Origin: Methyloversatilis sp.
GTDB taxonomy: Bacteria > Pseudomonadota > Gammaproteobacteria > Burkholderiales > Rhodocyclaceae
NCBI GenBank assembly: GCA_017984755.1
Contig: JAGNYW010000020.1
Coordinates: forward strand, 1-50,266
DNA: 50,266 bases
Reading direction: 5' to 3'
In this document: positions 26,416 through 36,285 of the stretch, in pieces
Numbering within the stretch: the first letter of the stretch is position 1
Layout: the number at the start of each line of letters is the position of its first letter
Position numbers and translations under genes: made by a program
The notes under the pieces: generated by a model
Databases searched by the model: none
Told to the model about the DNA's origin: nothing
What the model saw: only the letters and a program-made list of their open reading frames with translations

Positions 26416-27015
26416 TTACCACCTCTTGTCGGGCGACGTGTCGAGCAACGGCCGCAGCTTTTCCGCGATCGCTTCGCGTGCCCGGAAGATGCGCGACCGC
26501 ACGGTGCCGATGGGACAATCCATCACAGTGGCGATCTCTTCGTACGCCATGCCTTCTAGCTCGCGCAACATAATCGCCGTTCGTAGTTCCTCCGGCAATG
26601 CTTCCATCGCCGAATTGACCGTCTGACCGATCTGTTTCGTCAGCAGCAGACGTTCCGGCGTGTTGTTGTCGCGCAGGTTGTCGCTGTCATCGAAGTTCTC
26701 GGCTTCTTCCGAATCGAATTCGGTACTCGTCGGCGCGCGGCGTCCCTGAGACACCAGATAGTTCTTCGCCGTATTGATGCCGATCCTGTAAAGCCATGTA
26801 TAGAACGCACTTTCACCTCGAAAGGACGGCAGCGCGCGATAGGCCTTTATGAAGGCTTCCTGCGCCACGTCTTCGACCTCTGCGGGATCCCGTATGAGTC
26901 TCGAAAGCAGCCGGCCGAGCTTGCGCTGGTACTTGGAGACAAGAAGCCCGAAAGCCTGCTTGTCCCCGCGTTGCGCGCGCTCGACCAATAACTGGTCAAC
27001 CTCTCGCTCACTCAT
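26416..27015 (-). CDS. rpoE: RNA polymerase sigma factor RpoE (sigma-E, ECF family)
   Basis: The 199-residue protein matches the E. coli sigma-E length (191) and start (MSEREVDQLLVERAQRGDKQ). Region 2 is seen in FIKAYRALPSFRGESAFYTW, region 4 in LRTAIMLRELEGMAYEEIA, a helix-turn-helix followed by MDCPIGTVRSRIFRA. It directs the envelope-stress regulon, likely including its own operon with rseABC and mucD. The start at 27015 agrees with the family. I looked for a GGAACTT/TCTGA-type sigma-E promoter upstream and found no good match. Confidence 0.95.
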   Translation of the reverse strand: MSEREVDQLLVERAQRGDKQAFGLLVSKYQRKLGRLLSRLIRDPAEVEDVAQEAFIKAYRALPSFRGESAFYTWLYRIGINTAKNYLVSQGRRAPTSTEFDSEEAENFDDSDNLRDNNTPERLLLTKQIGQTVNSAMEALPEELRTAIMLRELEGMAYEEIATVMDCPIGTVRSRIFRAREAIAEKLRPLLDTSPDKRW

Positions 27016-27270
27016 CTGTGCTGTGACTTTACTGCCCGCGTCTTTAACGGGCATGGCTTTTGAACTGGCGCGCAGTATATCCGAGCGCTCAGGCCTGAGT
27101 ACCGCTTGAAGGGGTGTGATGATCGCGTCCATGATGCAACAGACCGGGGGCCCGCGACAAAGTTCAGCGGACTGTTCGCGAAGAACGATGCGGCAGCACA
27201 AATCCGCGCGGACGCCTCGCGCGCGTTGCGCTGCGATATAGTGCGCGCTTCTCTTGAAGTACTCACTTCC

Positions 27271-28887
27271 GTGCAGACATTCGATGCGCTGGTGCTGGGA
27301 AGCGGACTTGCCGGTCAGGCACTTGCGCTGAGACTTGCCGAAGCAGGACGCAAGGTCGCGCTTATCACCAAGAAGCAGGTCGAGGATTCCGCTTCAAGCT
27401 GGGCACAGGGCGGCATTGCCGCGGTGCTCGACAGCGCCGATTCGATCGAACATCACATCAGCGATACCCTGACCGCCGGCGCCGGCCTCTGCGATATCGA
27501 CGCGACGCGTTTCGTGGTCGAGAACGGTCGCGAGGCGATCGAATGGCTGATTTCGCGCGGGGTTCCCTTTACTCGGGACGAAAACGGCGCGCTCGGCTAT
27601 CACCTGACGCGCGAAGGCGGTCACAGTCACCGGCGCATCGTGCACGTTGCCGATGCGACCGGATCGGCCATCCAGGCCACGCTGACCGAACAGGTGCGCG
27701 CACACCCCTGCATCCATATCTTCGAGCGGCATCTGGCGGTCGATCTGCTGGTCGGCTGGAAGCTGGGTCGTCCCGACGTCGGATGTGCCGGCGCCTATGT
27801 ACTGGACATCGAAGCCGACGAAGTCGAAACCTTCGCAGCGCCCGTGGTCGTGCTGGCCACCGGTGGTGCCGGCAAGGTCTACCTCTACACGACCAACCCG
27901 GACACAGCGACCGGCGACGGCATTGCGATGGCCTGGCGCGCAGGCTGTCGCGTCAGCAACATGGAATTCATCCAGTTCCATCCGACCTGCCTCTACCACC
28001 CGCACGCCAAGTCTTTCCTGATCACCGAAGCGATGCGAGGCGAAGGCGGCCTGCTGCGGCTGCCGGACGGCGAACGCTTCATGCCGGCACACGACGAACG
28101 CGCCGAACTGGCGCCCCGTGACGTCGTCGCTCGAGCGATCGACTACGAAATGAAGAAGCGCGGCCTCGACTGCGTCTATCTGGACGTGTCGCACAAGCCC
28201 GAGGAATTCCTGATCGGCCACTTCCCGAACATCTACGCACGCTGCCTGGAACTGGGCATCGACATCACCCGCCAGCCGATTCCGGTCGTGCCCGCTGCGC
28301 ACTACACCTGCGGCGGCGTGAAGGTCGATCAGCGCGCCCGCACCGACGTGGCGGGGCTTTATGCCGTCGGCGAAACTTCCTACACGGGATTGCACGGCGC
28401 CAACCGGCTGGCCAGCAATTCGCTGCTGGAATGCCTCGTCTATGCCAACGCAGCGGCCCGCGACATTCTGGCGCGCCCACCGGTGAAACTGCCGGACCTG
28501 CCGCACTGGGATGAAAGCCGTGTGACCGATGCAGACGAGCGCGTGGTTATCGCCCACAACTGGGACGAACTGCGTCGCTTCATGTGGGACTACGTCGGTA
28601 TCGTACGCACCAACAAACGGCTTGAACGCGCGCTGCACCGCATCCGGCTGCTGGAACGCGAGATCGAGGAGTACTACGCCAATTTCCGCATCAGCAACGA
28701 CCTGATCGAACTGCGCAATCTCGTGATGACCGCGCATCTCATCGTGCGCAGTGCAATTCAGCGGCACGAAAGCCGCGGCCTGCACTTCAGTCGCGACTAC
28801 CCGGATACCAGCGCCGTAGCCACGCCGACCATCCTGCGTCCGCGACGGGCCCGTTATCGCGAAGCGCCGCACGCAGCCAAAGCCTGA
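27271..28887 (+). CDS. nadB: L-aspartate oxidase
   Basis: NadB oxidises L-aspartate to iminoaspartate, the first step of de novo NAD synthesis, with FAD. The 538-residue protein (540 in E. coli) has the dinucleotide motif [16 protein letters not shown] at the N-terminus, the [10 protein letters not shown] block, the [14 protein letters not shown]-type active-site segment (seen as [16 protein letters not shown]), the MEFIQFHPT block, RGEGG and [10 protein letters not shown]. The GTG at 27271 was preferred because it gives the normal N-terminus. It is divergent from rpoE, and its last 101 bases overlap the minus-strand gene at 28787-29275. Confidence 0.96.
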   Translation: MQTFDALVLGSGLAGQALALRLAEAGRKVALITKKQVEDSASSWAQGGIAAVLDSADSIEHHISDTLTAGAGLCDIDATRFVVENGREAIEWLISRGVPFTRDENGALGYHLTREGGHSHRRIVHVADATGSAIQATLTEQVRAHPCIHIFERHLAVDLLVGWKLGRPDVGCAGAYVLDIEADEVETFAAPVVVLATGGAGKVYLYTTNPDTATGDGIAMAWRAGCRVSNMEFIQFHPTCLYHPHAKSFLITEAMRGEGGLLRLPDGERFMPAHDERAELAPRDVVARAIDYEMKKRGLDCVYLDVSHKPEEFLIGHFPNIYARCLELGIDITRQPIPVVPAAHYTCGGVKVDQRARTDVAGLYAVGETSYTGLHGANRLASNSLLECLVYANAAARDILARPPVKLPDLPHWDESRVTDADERVVIAHNWDELRRFMWDYVGIVRTNKRLERALHRIRLLEREIEEYYANFRISNDLIELRNLVMTAHLIVRSAIQRHESRGLHFSRDYPDTSAVATPTILRPRRARYREAPHAAKA

Positions 28888-29275
28888 AGCGGCGGAAATC
28901 GTCCGCACGAACGAACTGATCGCCGAACAGCATCACCGAAATCACCCGGCCTCGATCCGGACGCACGGTGACGGAGAGCCACCGCCGGCCCATCCGCGCA
29001 GCGACCACCCGCCCGGCGACCTGCCTGCCGTTCGCAGATTTCCAGCACAGTGTGTCGTCGTCGTTCGCGCAGTGCAGCGCAGGCGGCGACCGGCCGCGAA
29101 ACAACGCACAGCCAGTCAGCAACAACGCAATGCCGCCGGTCACCAGAATGACCGGCGCCGGCTGCACGACCATCACCGACGCAAGAACGAGCGCACAAAA
29201 AACAAGGGCCACGTCGCGATGACGTGACCCTTCGAGGTCGATGCGCGTGAAGCCGGCGGTGATGTCCCGGCTCAC
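28787..29275 (-). CDS. YgfX-like small membrane protein
   Basis: The 162-residue protein from the GTG at 29275 has two adjacent membrane segments at about 21-36 and 38-56 ([32 protein letters not shown]) followed by a soluble C-terminal domain ending [10 protein letters not shown]. This two-helix plus beta-domain layout and its place next to fabF and nadB resemble YgfX (CptA), an inner-membrane protein reported to affect cell division proteins in E. coli; that family assignment is an inference. It starts 10 bases after the fabF stop. Its C-terminal 101 bases are antisense to the nadB end, unusually long for a convergent overlap. Confidence 0.65.
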   Translation of the reverse strand: MSRDITAGFTRIDLEGSRHRDVALVFCALVLASVMVVQPAPVILVTGGIALLLTGCALFRGRSPPALHCANDDDTLCWKSANGRQVAGRVVAARMGRRWLSVTVRPDRGRVISVMLFGDQFVRADDFRRFRLWLRAALRDNGPVADAGWSAWLRRWYPGSRD

Positions 29276-29285
29276 GATTGACTTT

Positions 29286-30524
29286 CTATATGCGCTGGAA
29301 CACCAGACTCGAGTTCGTGCCGCCGAATCCGAACGAATTCGAAATGGCTGCCCGAATCGGGATCTCGCGTGGCACCAGCGGCACGTAATCAAGATCGCAC
29401 TGCGGATCCTGATCACGCAGATTCGCCGTCGGCGGTGCGATCTGATGATGAATGGCCAGCACCGTCACCACCGCCTCGATGCCCGCCGCAGCGCCAAGCG
29501 CGTGGCCGGTCATCGACTTGGTCGAACTGATGCACAGCTTCTTCGCGTATTCGCCGAAACAGCGCTTGATGGCAACCGTTTCCGCTATGTCACCCAGTGG
29601 CGTGGATGTGCCGTGCGCATTGACGTAGTCGATCCCGTCCAAAGCCAGACCCGCATTGCGCAGCGCATTGACCATGCTGCGCGACGCACCTTCGCCATCT
29701 TCCGCCGGAGCAGTGATGTGATAAGCGTCCGCGCTCATGCCGTAACCTGACAGTTCGCAGTAGATCCGGGCACCGCGGGCCTTGGCGAATTCGTACTCTT
29801 CAAGCACCAGAACACCGGCGCCTTCGCCGAGCACGAAGCCGTCACGCCCGGTGTCCCAGGGACGGCTGGCCGTCTCGGGATCGTCGTTCCGGCCGGATAG
29901 CGCCTTGGCCGACGCAAAACCGGCGACTCCCAGCGGGCAGATGGTCGACTCTGCACCGCCGGCGATCATCACGTCGGCATCACCGTACTCGATCAGGCGC
30001 ATGGCTTCGCCGATCGAATGGTTGCCTGTCGCGCAGGCACTGACCGTCGCGAAATTCGGGCCCTTGAAGCCATAGTTGATCGCAACGATGCCGGAAATCA
30101 TGTTGATGATCGAACCCGGTACAAAGAACGGCGACACCTTGCGGGCACCGCCTGCAAGCATCACGTTGTGCGTCTCCTCGATCATCGGCAGACCGCCGAT
30201 GCCCGAGCCGATGCACACGCCGATGCGCTCTGCCGTTTCCGGCGTCGCGGTCAGCGAAGCATCACGGATCGCATCCATCGCGGCAGCGACGCCGTAATGG
30301 ATGAACGTGTCGAAACGACGTGCTTCTTTCGGAGACAGATAACTGGCGACGTCAAAATCGCGTACCTCACCTGCGATCTGAACTGGCAGCTCGGACGGGT
30401 CGAAGCGCGAGATGCGCCGGATACCCGACTTTGCCGCCAGAATGTTTTCCCAGGCTTGCTCCACGGTGTTGCCTACCGGGGAGATGATCCCCAGACCGGT
30501 CACAACAATTCTTTTACGTGCCAA
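29286..30524 (-). CDS. fabF: 3-oxoacyl-[acyl-carrier-protein] synthase II
   Basis: FabF elongates acyl-ACP with malonyl-ACP. The 412-residue protein (413 in E. coli) has the nucleophile in SACATGNHS (Cys164), the two active-site histidines in NAHGTSTPLGD and MTGHALGAAAG, and the C-terminal SNSFGFGGTNSSLVF. The start is taken as the TTG at 30524: GGAG lies 6 bases upstream, and translation from it gives MARKRIVVTGLG, the normal N-terminus. The only nearby ATG (30529) is out of frame. It follows acpP by 23 bases and precedes the YgfX-like gene by 10. Confidence 0.95.
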   Translation of the reverse strand: MARKRIVVTGLGIISPVGNTVEQAWENILAAKSGIRRISRFDPSELPVQIAGEVRDFDVASYLSPKEARRFDTFIHYGVAAAMDAIRDASLTATPETAERIGVCIGSGIGGLPMIEETHNVMLAGGARKVSPFFVPGSIINMISGIVAINYGFKGPNFATVSACATGNHSIGEAMRLIEYGDADVMIAGGAESTICPLGVAGFASAKALSGRNDDPETASRPWDTGRDGFVLGEGAGVLVLEEYEFAKARGARIYCELSGYGMSADAYHITAPAEDGEGASRSMVNALRNAGLALDGIDYVNAHGTSTPLGDIAETVAIKRCFGEYAKKLCISSTKSMTGHALGAAAGIEAVVTVLAIHHQIAPPTANLRDQDPQCDLDYVPLVPREIPIRAAISNSFGFGGTNSSLVFQRI

Positions 30525-30547
30525 AACATGCTCCGTTCGATGAACGA

Positions 30548-30793
30548 TCAGGCCTTGCCGGCGAGATGGCCATTCACGTAGTCGATGGCCTGCTGGACCG
30601 AAGTGATCTTCTCGGCTTCTTCGTCGGGAATCTCGCACTCGAATTCTTCTTCGAGCGCCATCACGAGTTCAACGGTATCGAGCGAATCTGCGCCCAGATC
30701 GTCGACGAACGACGATTCGTTCTTGATCTCTGCCTCATTGACGCCCAGCTGCTCGGCGACGATCTTCTTGACGCGTTGTTCGATGTTTTCCAT
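30548..30793 (-). CDS. acpP: Acyl carrier protein
   Basis: The 81-residue acidic protein has the phosphopantetheine attachment site GADSLDT with Ser37. AAGGAG stands 8 bases before the ATG, a strong ribosome site befitting one of the most abundant proteins in the cell. It sits between fabG and fabF, as in most proteobacteria. The 136-base leader carries a small hairpin (AAGCCT/AGGCTT at 30868-30882) that could end part of the fabG transcript or tune acpP expression. Confidence 0.97.
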   Translation of the reverse strand: MENIEQRVKKIVAEQLGVNEAEIKNESSFVDDLGADSLDTVELVMALEEEFECEIPDEEAEKITSVQQAIDYVNGHLAGKA

Positions 30794-30929
30794 TGCGTTG
30801 CTCCTTCCCTGTGTAAGCCCTGACGACGACGTTAGAGCACTAAAAAAAGTGGCGCGAGTGTAACAGAAAGCCTGTGAGGCTTCGCCGCTGACGGTCGCCC
30901 CGGAACGGAGCCACCGCTGATAAAGGCGG

Positions 30930-31676
30930 TCAGTGCATGAACATGCCGCCGTTGACGTGCACGGTGCTGCCGGTCACGTAGGCGGCCTGCGGGGAGGCGA
31001 GGAACAGCACCGCGGCCGCCACCTCGTCGACGCTGCCCAGACGGCCGAGCGGGATCTGCCCGAGCAGCGCCGCGCGCGCGGCGTCACCGAGCGCTTCGGT
31101 CATGTCGGTCGCGATGAAGCCCGGTGCCACGCAATTGACCGTGATGTTGCGCGAGCCCAGCTCGCGCGCCAGCGCCATGCTCATGCCGGCCACACCGGCC
31201 TTGGCGGCCGCGTAGTTGGCCTGCCCCGGGTTGCCGGTCTCGCCGACCACCGACGTGATGTTGATGATGCGGCCGCAACGCGCCTTCATCATCCCCTTCA
31301 TGACGGCGCGCGACATTGTGAACACCGCCTTGAGATTGGTGTCGATGACCGCCTGCCACTCGTCGTCCTTCATGCGCATCGCGAGATTGTCGCGCGTGAT
31401 GCCAGCGTTGTTCACCAGGATCGACACGGCGCCGAATTCCTTGTCGATGGCCGACATGGCGCCGGCAATGCCGGCGCCATCGGTCACATCCAGTACGATG
31501 CCCCGGCCCTTGATGCCGGCAGCGTCGAAGGCCTGCTGTATGCCGGCTGCGCCCGATTCCCCGGTCGCGGTGCCGACGACTGCAGCACCGGCAGCGCCGA
31601 GTGCCAGCGCGATGGCGCGGCCGATGCCGCGGCTGGCGCCGGTGACCAGTGCGACCTGTCCGTCGAGTATGCCCAT
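30930..31676 (-). CDS. fabG: 3-oxoacyl-[acyl-carrier-protein] reductase
   Basis: FabG reduces 3-oxoacyl-ACP with NADPH. The 248-residue SDR protein has the TGASRGIG cofactor motif, the NNAG segment, the catalytic NYAAAKAG (Tyr/Lys) preceded by the active-site Ser in [13 protein letters not shown], and the [12 protein letters not shown] loop. The ATG at 31676 overlaps the fabD stop by one base (TGATG). Length and position are standard. Confidence 0.97.
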   Translation of the reverse strand: MGILDGQVALVTGASRGIGRAIALALGAAGAAVVGTATGESGAAGIQQAFDAAGIKGRGIVLDVTDGAGIAGAMSAIDKEFGAVSILVNNAGITRDNLAMRMKDDEWQAVIDTNLKAVFTMSRAVMKGMMKARCGRIINITSVVGETGNPGQANYAAAKAGVAGMSMALARELGSRNITVNCVAPGFIATDMTEALGDAARAALLGQIPLGRLGSVDEVAAAVLFLASPQAAYVTGSTVHVNGGMFMH

Positions 31677-32614
31677 CAGTCAGCTCCGATCTGTTGCGCC
31701 AGTTGTTCGATTGCTGCAGCGTCGGCAAGGGCGACGCCGGTCAATGCACGGTCGATGCGCTTGGTGAGGCCGGCAAGCACCTTGCCGGGCCCGCACTCCG
31801 CGACGGTAAGCGCACCCAGGGCTGCCATGCGCTGGATCACCTCGACCCAGCGCACCGGCGCTGCCGCCTGACGCACCAGCGCATCCCGGATGGCATCGGG
31901 TTCCACCGGCGAGCCGACATCGACGTTGTTGATCAGCGTGATGGACGGACGGCTGAATTCGATGCCGGGCAGTGCTTCGGCAAGGCGGGCTGCAGCAGGC
32001 TGCATCAGGCTGCAGTGGAACGGCGCGCTGACCGGCAACGCAACCGTGCGCCTGGCCCCCCGTTCCGACAGCAGCGTCATGGTGCGCGCAACCGCGGCTG
32101 CGTGGCCGGCAATGACGGTCTGTTCGGGAGAATTGAAATTGACCGCACTCACGACTTCGCCCTGCGCCGCTTCATCGCAGCAGGCCTGCACCACGACCGG
32201 GTCAAGTCCGAGCACTGCAGCCATGGCGCCGGTGCCGGCCGGTACGGCATCCTGCATGGCCTGAGCGCGCAGCCGAACCAGCGGCACCGCGGCCGCCAGG
32301 GTCAGCACGTCGGCCGCGACCAGGGCCGCGTACTCGCCGAGGCTGTGACCCGCCACGATGTCCGGACGACGACCGGTACGCGCCATCCATCTGCGGAACA
32401 CCGCCACTCCGGCGGTCAGCATCAGCGGTTGCGTGTTGGTGGTCAGAGACAGGCGCTCGGCCGGGCCGTCGGCCGCCATGGCCCAGAGATCTTCGCCCAG
32501 CGCCTGCGATGCTTCATCGAAGGTCGCGCGAATCACGGCATCGTCACCGTAAGCCGCCATCATGCCGACCGACTGCGAACCCTGGCCGGGGAAAACGAAT
32601 GCGAGTTTCTGCAT
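31676..32614 (-). CDS. fabD: Malonyl-CoA:ACP transacylase
   Basis: FabD loads malonyl groups onto ACP. The 312-residue protein has the FPGQGSQSVGM start, the nucleophile in GHSLGEYAAL (Ser91), and the PFHCSLM active-site His segment. The ATG at 32614 gives the normal N-terminus; the frame is open further upstream without family sequence. It follows fabH by 16 bases and overlaps fabG by one. Confidence 0.96.
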   Translation of the reverse strand: MQKLAFVFPGQGSQSVGMMAAYGDDAVIRATFDEASQALGEDLWAMAADGPAERLSLTTNTQPLMLTAGVAVFRRWMARTGRRPDIVAGHSLGEYAALVAADVLTLAAAVPLVRLRAQAMQDAVPAGTGAMAAVLGLDPVVVQACCDEAAQGEVVSAVNFNSPEQTVIAGHAAAVARTMTLLSERGARRTVALPVSAPFHCSLMQPAAARLAEALPGIEFSRPSITLINNVDVGSPVEPDAIRDALVRQAAAPVRWVEVIQRMAALGALTVAECGPGKVLAGLTKRIDRALTGVALADAAAIEQLAQQIGAD

Positions 32615-32630
32615 AGTGGAGATGAAACCT

Positions 32631-33593
32631 TCAGAAACGGAGCAGCAAACCGCCCCAGGTGAAGCCACCACCGACGCCTTCGAGCATCACGTGCTGCCCC
32701 TTGCGGATACGTCCGTCGCGCACGGCGGTATCCAGCGCCAGCGGCACAGACGCCGCAGAGGTGTTGCCATGCGAGGCCACGGTGATCACGATCTTTTCCA
32801 TCGGCAGATCGAGGCGGCGTGCCGTGGTCTGCAGGATGCGGATGTTGGCCTGATGCGGCACCAGCCAGTCGAGCGCCGACATCGGCAAACCCGCCGCGTC
32901 CATCAGTTCGACCGCCGTATCGCCCAGCACGCGCACGGCGAATTTGAACACGGCCTGCCCGTCCATCTGCAGCAGCGGCGTGCCGGACACGGCACCGCCG
33001 CTCACATGGCCGGGCACCGACAGGATGTCGTGGTAGCGGCCATCGGCGTGGAGCGCCGACGACAGGATGCCCGGCTCGTCCGACGCTTCCAGTACGACCG
33101 CGCCGGCGCCGTCGCCGAACAGCACGCAGGTGCCGCGATCGTTCCAGTCGAGGATGCGGGAAAACACTTCCGAACCCACCACCAGCGCGCACTTGTGCGA
33201 GCCGGAGCGGATGAATTTTTCGGCGATGGTCAGCGCATAGACAAAGCCGGAACAAACCGCCTGCACGTCGAAAGCGACGGCCGAGTGATTGCCGAGCTTG
33301 TTCTGCAGGATGCAGGCCGTGCTCGGGAACACCATGTCCGGCGTCGACGTGGCGACGATGAGGAGATCGATGTCCTGCGCACCGCGTCCGGACGCCGCGA
33401 GTGCGTGGCGGCAGGCGTGCAGTGCGAGGTCGCTTGATTTTTCGTCGTCGGCGGCAAAGTGACGGGAGCGGATTCCCGTCCGGTCGGCGATCCACTCATC
33501 CGACGTTTCGATCCCGCGCGCCACCAGATCATCGTTCGACACCGGTGCACCGGGCAGATAGGAGCCGGTGCCGGTGATACGACAGAAAGTCAT
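32631..33593 (-). CDS. fabH: 3-oxoacyl-[acyl-carrier-protein] synthase III
   Basis: FabH starts fatty acid synthesis by condensing acetyl-CoA with malonyl-ACP. The 320-residue protein has the nucleophile in [10 protein letters not shown] (Cys114), the [11 protein letters not shown] His segment, and [15 protein letters not shown] with the active-site Asn. The ATG at 33593 overlaps the plsX stop (ATGA). Its length is close to the E. coli enzyme (317). The pairing with plsX is conserved. Confidence 0.96.
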   Translation of the reverse strand: MTFCRITGTGSYLPGAPVSNDDLVARGIETSDEWIADRTGIRSRHFAADDEKSSDLALHACRHALAASGRGAQDIDLLIVATSTPDMVFPSTACILQNKLGNHSAVAFDVQAVCSGFVYALTIAEKFIRSGSHKCALVVGSEVFSRILDWNDRGTCVLFGDGAGAVVLEASDEPGILSSALHADGRYHDILSVPGHVSGGAVSGTPLLQMDGQAVFKFAVRVLGDTAVELMDAAGLPMSALDWLVPHQANIRILQTTARRLDLPMEKIVITVASHGNTSAASVPLALDTAVRDGRIRKGQHVMLEGVGGGFTWGGLLLRF

Positions 33594-34603
33594 GCAGCTA
33601 CCTCGGTACGTGTCATGCAGTGTGTAATGCGGGCGATCAGGTCGTTGCGCACTGCATCGGCCGCACGTGCCACCGCCTCTTCGAACCCGTATGCGTCGCT
33701 CGAGCCGTGGCTCTTCACGACCACGCCCCTCAACCCGAGCAGCATCGCGCCATTGTAGCGACGATGGTCGAGCCTGTTGCGGAAGGCCTGGATAACCGGT
33801 CGCGCGACGACATACATCAGCTTGCGCAGCGGCCCCCGGCTGAATTCCTCGCGCAGGAAGGTCGCGATCATCTGCGCCAGCCCCTCCGACGTCTTCAACG
33901 CGACATTGCCGACGAAGCCGTCGCACACGACGACATCGGTGGTGCCCTTGTAGATGTCGTTGCCTTCGACGTTGCCGTAGAAGTTCAGATCGCTGGCGCG
34001 CAGCAGTTCCGCCGCACCCTTGACCGCATCGTTGCCCTTGATCGCTTCTTCGCCGATGTTCAGCAGGCCGACGCTCGGACGGTCACGCGACTCAAGCGCG
34101 GACACCAGCATCGCACCCATCAGGCCGAACTGGTAGAGGTGCTCCGAGGTGCAATCGACATTGGCGCCGAGATCGAGTACGTAGGTGTGGCCCTTGATCG
34201 TCGGCAGGATGGATGCAATCGCCGGCCGATCGATGCCGGGCAGCGTCTTCAGCACGAATTTGGCGATCGCCATCAGCGCGCCCGTGTTGCCGGCGGAAAC
34301 CGCTGCCTGCACGCGGCCTGATTTGACGAGATCGATGGCGACCCGCATCGACGAGTCCTTCTTGCCGCGCATGGCCTGAGCGGGCGGCTCGTCCATGGTG
34401 ACGACTTCGGAGGCGTGAACCACGGTGATGCGCGGTTCGTTTTCGGCGCCGAGACGTTTCAGCTCGGCCGTCAGCACATCCTGCAGCCCGACCAGAAGCA
34501 GGCTGCACTCCGGGTCGCGACGGATGTAGGCAAGAGCCGCCGGTACAGTGACCGACGGACCGTGGTCCCCGCCCATGCAGTCGATGGCGAGGATGTGACT
34601 CAT
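33590..34603 (-). CDS. plsX: Phosphate acyltransferase PlsX
   Basis: PlsX converts acyl-ACP to acyl-phosphate for phospholipid synthesis with PlsY. The 337-residue protein begins [13 protein letters not shown], the family signature, and has SAGNTGALM and the VDCTSEHL glycine/aspartate segments. The ATG at 34603 has AGGTG 6 bases upstream; a GTG three codons earlier is less likely. It overlaps fabH by 4 bases. Confidence 0.96.
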   Translation of the reverse strand: MSHILAIDCMGGDHGPSVTVPAALAYIRRDPECSLLLVGLQDVLTAELKRLGAENEPRITVVHASEVVTMDEPPAQAMRGKKDSSMRVAIDLVKSGRVQAAVSAGNTGALMAIAKFVLKTLPGIDRPAIASILPTIKGHTYVLDLGANVDCTSEHLYQFGLMGAMLVSALESRDRPSVGLLNIGEEAIKGNDAVKGAAELLRASDLNFYGNVEGNDIYKGTTDVVVCDGFVGNVALKTSEGLAQMIATFLREEFSRGPLRKLMYVVARPVIQAFRNRLDHRRYNGAMLLGLRGVVVKSHGSSDAYGFEEAVARAADAVRNDLIARITHCMTRTEVAA

Positions 34604-34692
34604 TTCTGGCACCTGATCACTTCACGATCACCGGAGAACGCCGACGACCAACTGTCCGCCGGAAATGCCGCCGGGAACGCAAAAAAGGCAGC

Positions 34693-34872
34693 TCACTCGC
34701 CCTTGGTCTTGAGTACCTTCTTGCCGCGGTAGAAACCGCTCGGCGAAATGTGGTGGCGCAGGTGCACTTCGCCGGTCGTCGATTCGACTGCGGTCGCCGG
34801 AGCCGTCAGGAAATCATGCGCGCGGTGCATGCCGCGCTTCGACGGGGACTTCTTGTTTTGCTGGACTGCCAT
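34693..34872 (-). CDS. rpmF: 50S ribosomal protein L32
   Basis: The 59-residue basic protein starts [20 protein letters not shown], characteristic of L32, and has the [18 protein letters not shown]-terminal block. The zinc-ligand cysteines of some L32 forms are absent, the usual situation in proteobacterial types without a CXXC. It sits between yceD and plsX in the conserved yceD-rpmF-plsX order, with 89 bases to plsX and 116 to yceD. The latter gap contains an 8-bp hairpin (34949-34956/34962-34969) of unknown meaning. Confidence 0.96.
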   Translation of the reverse strand: MAVQQNKKSPSKRGMHRAHDFLTAPATAVESTTGEVHLRHHISPSGFYRGKKVLKTKGE

Positions 34873-34988
34873 GAACAACTCCTACCGGATGACCGGATGA
34901 TTAAACAAACAAGGCCCGCGAAACGCGTGCCCGCATTCTCGAAACCGCCCGCTGCAAGACCTGCAGCGGACAAACCCGGATCTTCTTC

Positions 34989-35567
34989 CTAGCTGCGCTT
35001 CAACTTGCCCAGCGCTGCAAACGGCGATTTCACATCTGCATCAGGGCTCGCCGCATCCCCGTCCGCCACCGCCGGTATTCCGCACCGCTCATGCAGCGGA
35101 ATGATGGGCAGCGAAAGCAGCACTTCGTCTTCCACCAGCGTCCGGGTATCCAGCAACCCGTCCAGCTCCAGTGCTTCGTAACTGTCGTCCTCGAGGTCTT
35201 CGTCGCCCCACGGCTCGCCGGCCGGCACCAGACGCAGGCGCGAAAAGCAGTCCACCCTGAATTCCACGCCATCAAGACAGCGCTGGCACTGCAACATCAT
35301 CGAACCCGACAGATCGACTTCGATCCAGCACACGCCGTCGTCGTCCACACTGCCGTTCAACGCCCAGCGTATGCGGCCCTCGTCATTCACGCATTCCCGG
35401 GCCAGACGCTCGAATGCAGCCGCCGGCGCTTCACCGGAAAGACTGCCCTGCGCGCGGGCGAACTGCTGCGCATCGAGCTGCAGCGGAAGGCCGCGCAGCG
35501 CGTTCGCGCCGCCATCCGTCTGCCTGACCGCCGAATTATCCGTGTCCGTGATGCCAGATCCGCTCAT
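34989..35567 (-). CDS. yceD: YceD family protein (DUF177)
   Basis: The 192-residue protein shows the DUF177 pattern: a first half of mixed beta-structure, MLQCQRCLDGVEF with Cys94 and Cys97, an acidic stretch (DEDLEDDSYEALELDG), and HERC near the end, giving a possible metal site. In E. coli YceD is linked to 23S rRNA accumulation. The ATG at 35567 was chosen because upstream residues show no family pattern. It is the first gene of the rpmF-plsX-fab operon and faces a near-consensus promoter. Confidence 0.92.
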   Translation of the reverse strand: MSGSGITDTDNSAVRQTDGGANALRGLPLQLDAQQFARAQGSLSGEAPAAAFERLARECVNDEGRIRWALNGSVDDDGVCWIEVDLSGSMMLQCQRCLDGVEFRVDCFSRLRLVPAGEPWGDEDLEDDSYEALELDGLLDTRTLVEDEVLLSLPIIPLHERCGIPAVADGDAASPDADVKSPFAALGKLKRS

Positions 35568-35611
35568 GATTGCGCCCGCAAGGCGCGTCCGGGCGAAGAA
35601 ACAAACCCAAA

Positions 35612-35641
35612 ATGATACTATCCACCGCACCCGGCTGTCAA
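35612..35641 (-). promoter_or_regulatory. Candidate promoter of the yceD-rpmF-plsX-fab operon
   Basis: On the minus strand an exact TTGACA (35641-35636) is followed after 18 bases by TATCAT (35617-35612); TAGTAT in the same stretch gives a 15-base alternative. It lies about 45 bases before the yceD start, between the divergent yceD and maf-type genes. Confidence 0.6.
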
Positions 35642-35694
35642 AGCGTTCCATTGCGAGCGCAGCGCCGGGCGCCCCGATTCATGCCCTTCCCGCC

Positions 35695-36285
35695 ATGCCC
35701 GACACCCTGCCGCCACTCATCCTCGGATCATCGTCGCGATACCGGCGCGAACTGCTTTCGCGTCTGCGCATCGCCTTCACCACCCAATCGCCGGACATCG
35801 ACGAGTCGAGCCAGGGCGACGAAACGCCGCGCGCGCAGGCCATGCGGCTGGCGCGAGCCAAGGCCGAGGCGATCGCAGCGCGCGCACCCGGGTGCTGCAT
35901 CATCGGCTCGGATCAGGTCGCATCCAGCGGCGGTCGCCGCTACGGCAAGCCCGGCACGCGCGAAGCGGCGATCGCACAACTGACCGAACTGAGCGGCGCC
36001 ACCGTCATCTTCGATACCGCCCTGTGCGTGATCAACCCGCTCACCGGCACCCGCCACGAGGCGAACGTACCGACCGAAGTCGTTTTCCGCGAACTGTCGC
36101 GCACCGGGATCGAGCGCTACGTCGATCTCGACGACCCCCTCGACTGCGCCGGCGCCGCGAAGTCCGAAGCCCTCGGCATCGCACTTCTGGAGCGCCTGAC
36201 CGGCGACGACCCGACCGCGCTGGTCGGTCTGCCGCTGATACGGCTCAGCCACATCCTGCGCACCATCGGATACCCCCTGCCATGA
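35695..36285 (+). CDS. Maf-family nucleotide pyrophosphatase (YceF type)
   Basis: The 196-residue protein has the Maf signature LILGSSSRYRRELLSRL, the PDIDES segment, GSDQVA with Asp73, and the RYGKPGTREAA block. The DCAGAAKSEALGIALLERLTG region closely follows E. coli YceF, which hydrolyses m7GTP, a housekeeping clean-up of modified nucleotides. The ATG at 35695 was preferred, as the earlier ATG at 35681 is out of frame. Its stop overlaps the next ATG. In E. coli yceF is likewise next to yceD-rpmF, though divergent, supporting this assignment. Confidence 0.93.
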   Translation: MPDTLPPLILGSSSRYRRELLSRLRIAFTTQSPDIDESSQGDETPRAQAMRLARAKAEAIAARAPGCCIIGSDQVASSGGRRYGKPGTREAAIAQLTELSGATVIFDTALCVINPLTGTRHEANVPTEVVFRELSRTGIERYVDLDDPLDCAGAAKSEALGIALLERLTGDDPTALVGLPLIRLSHILRTIGYPLP

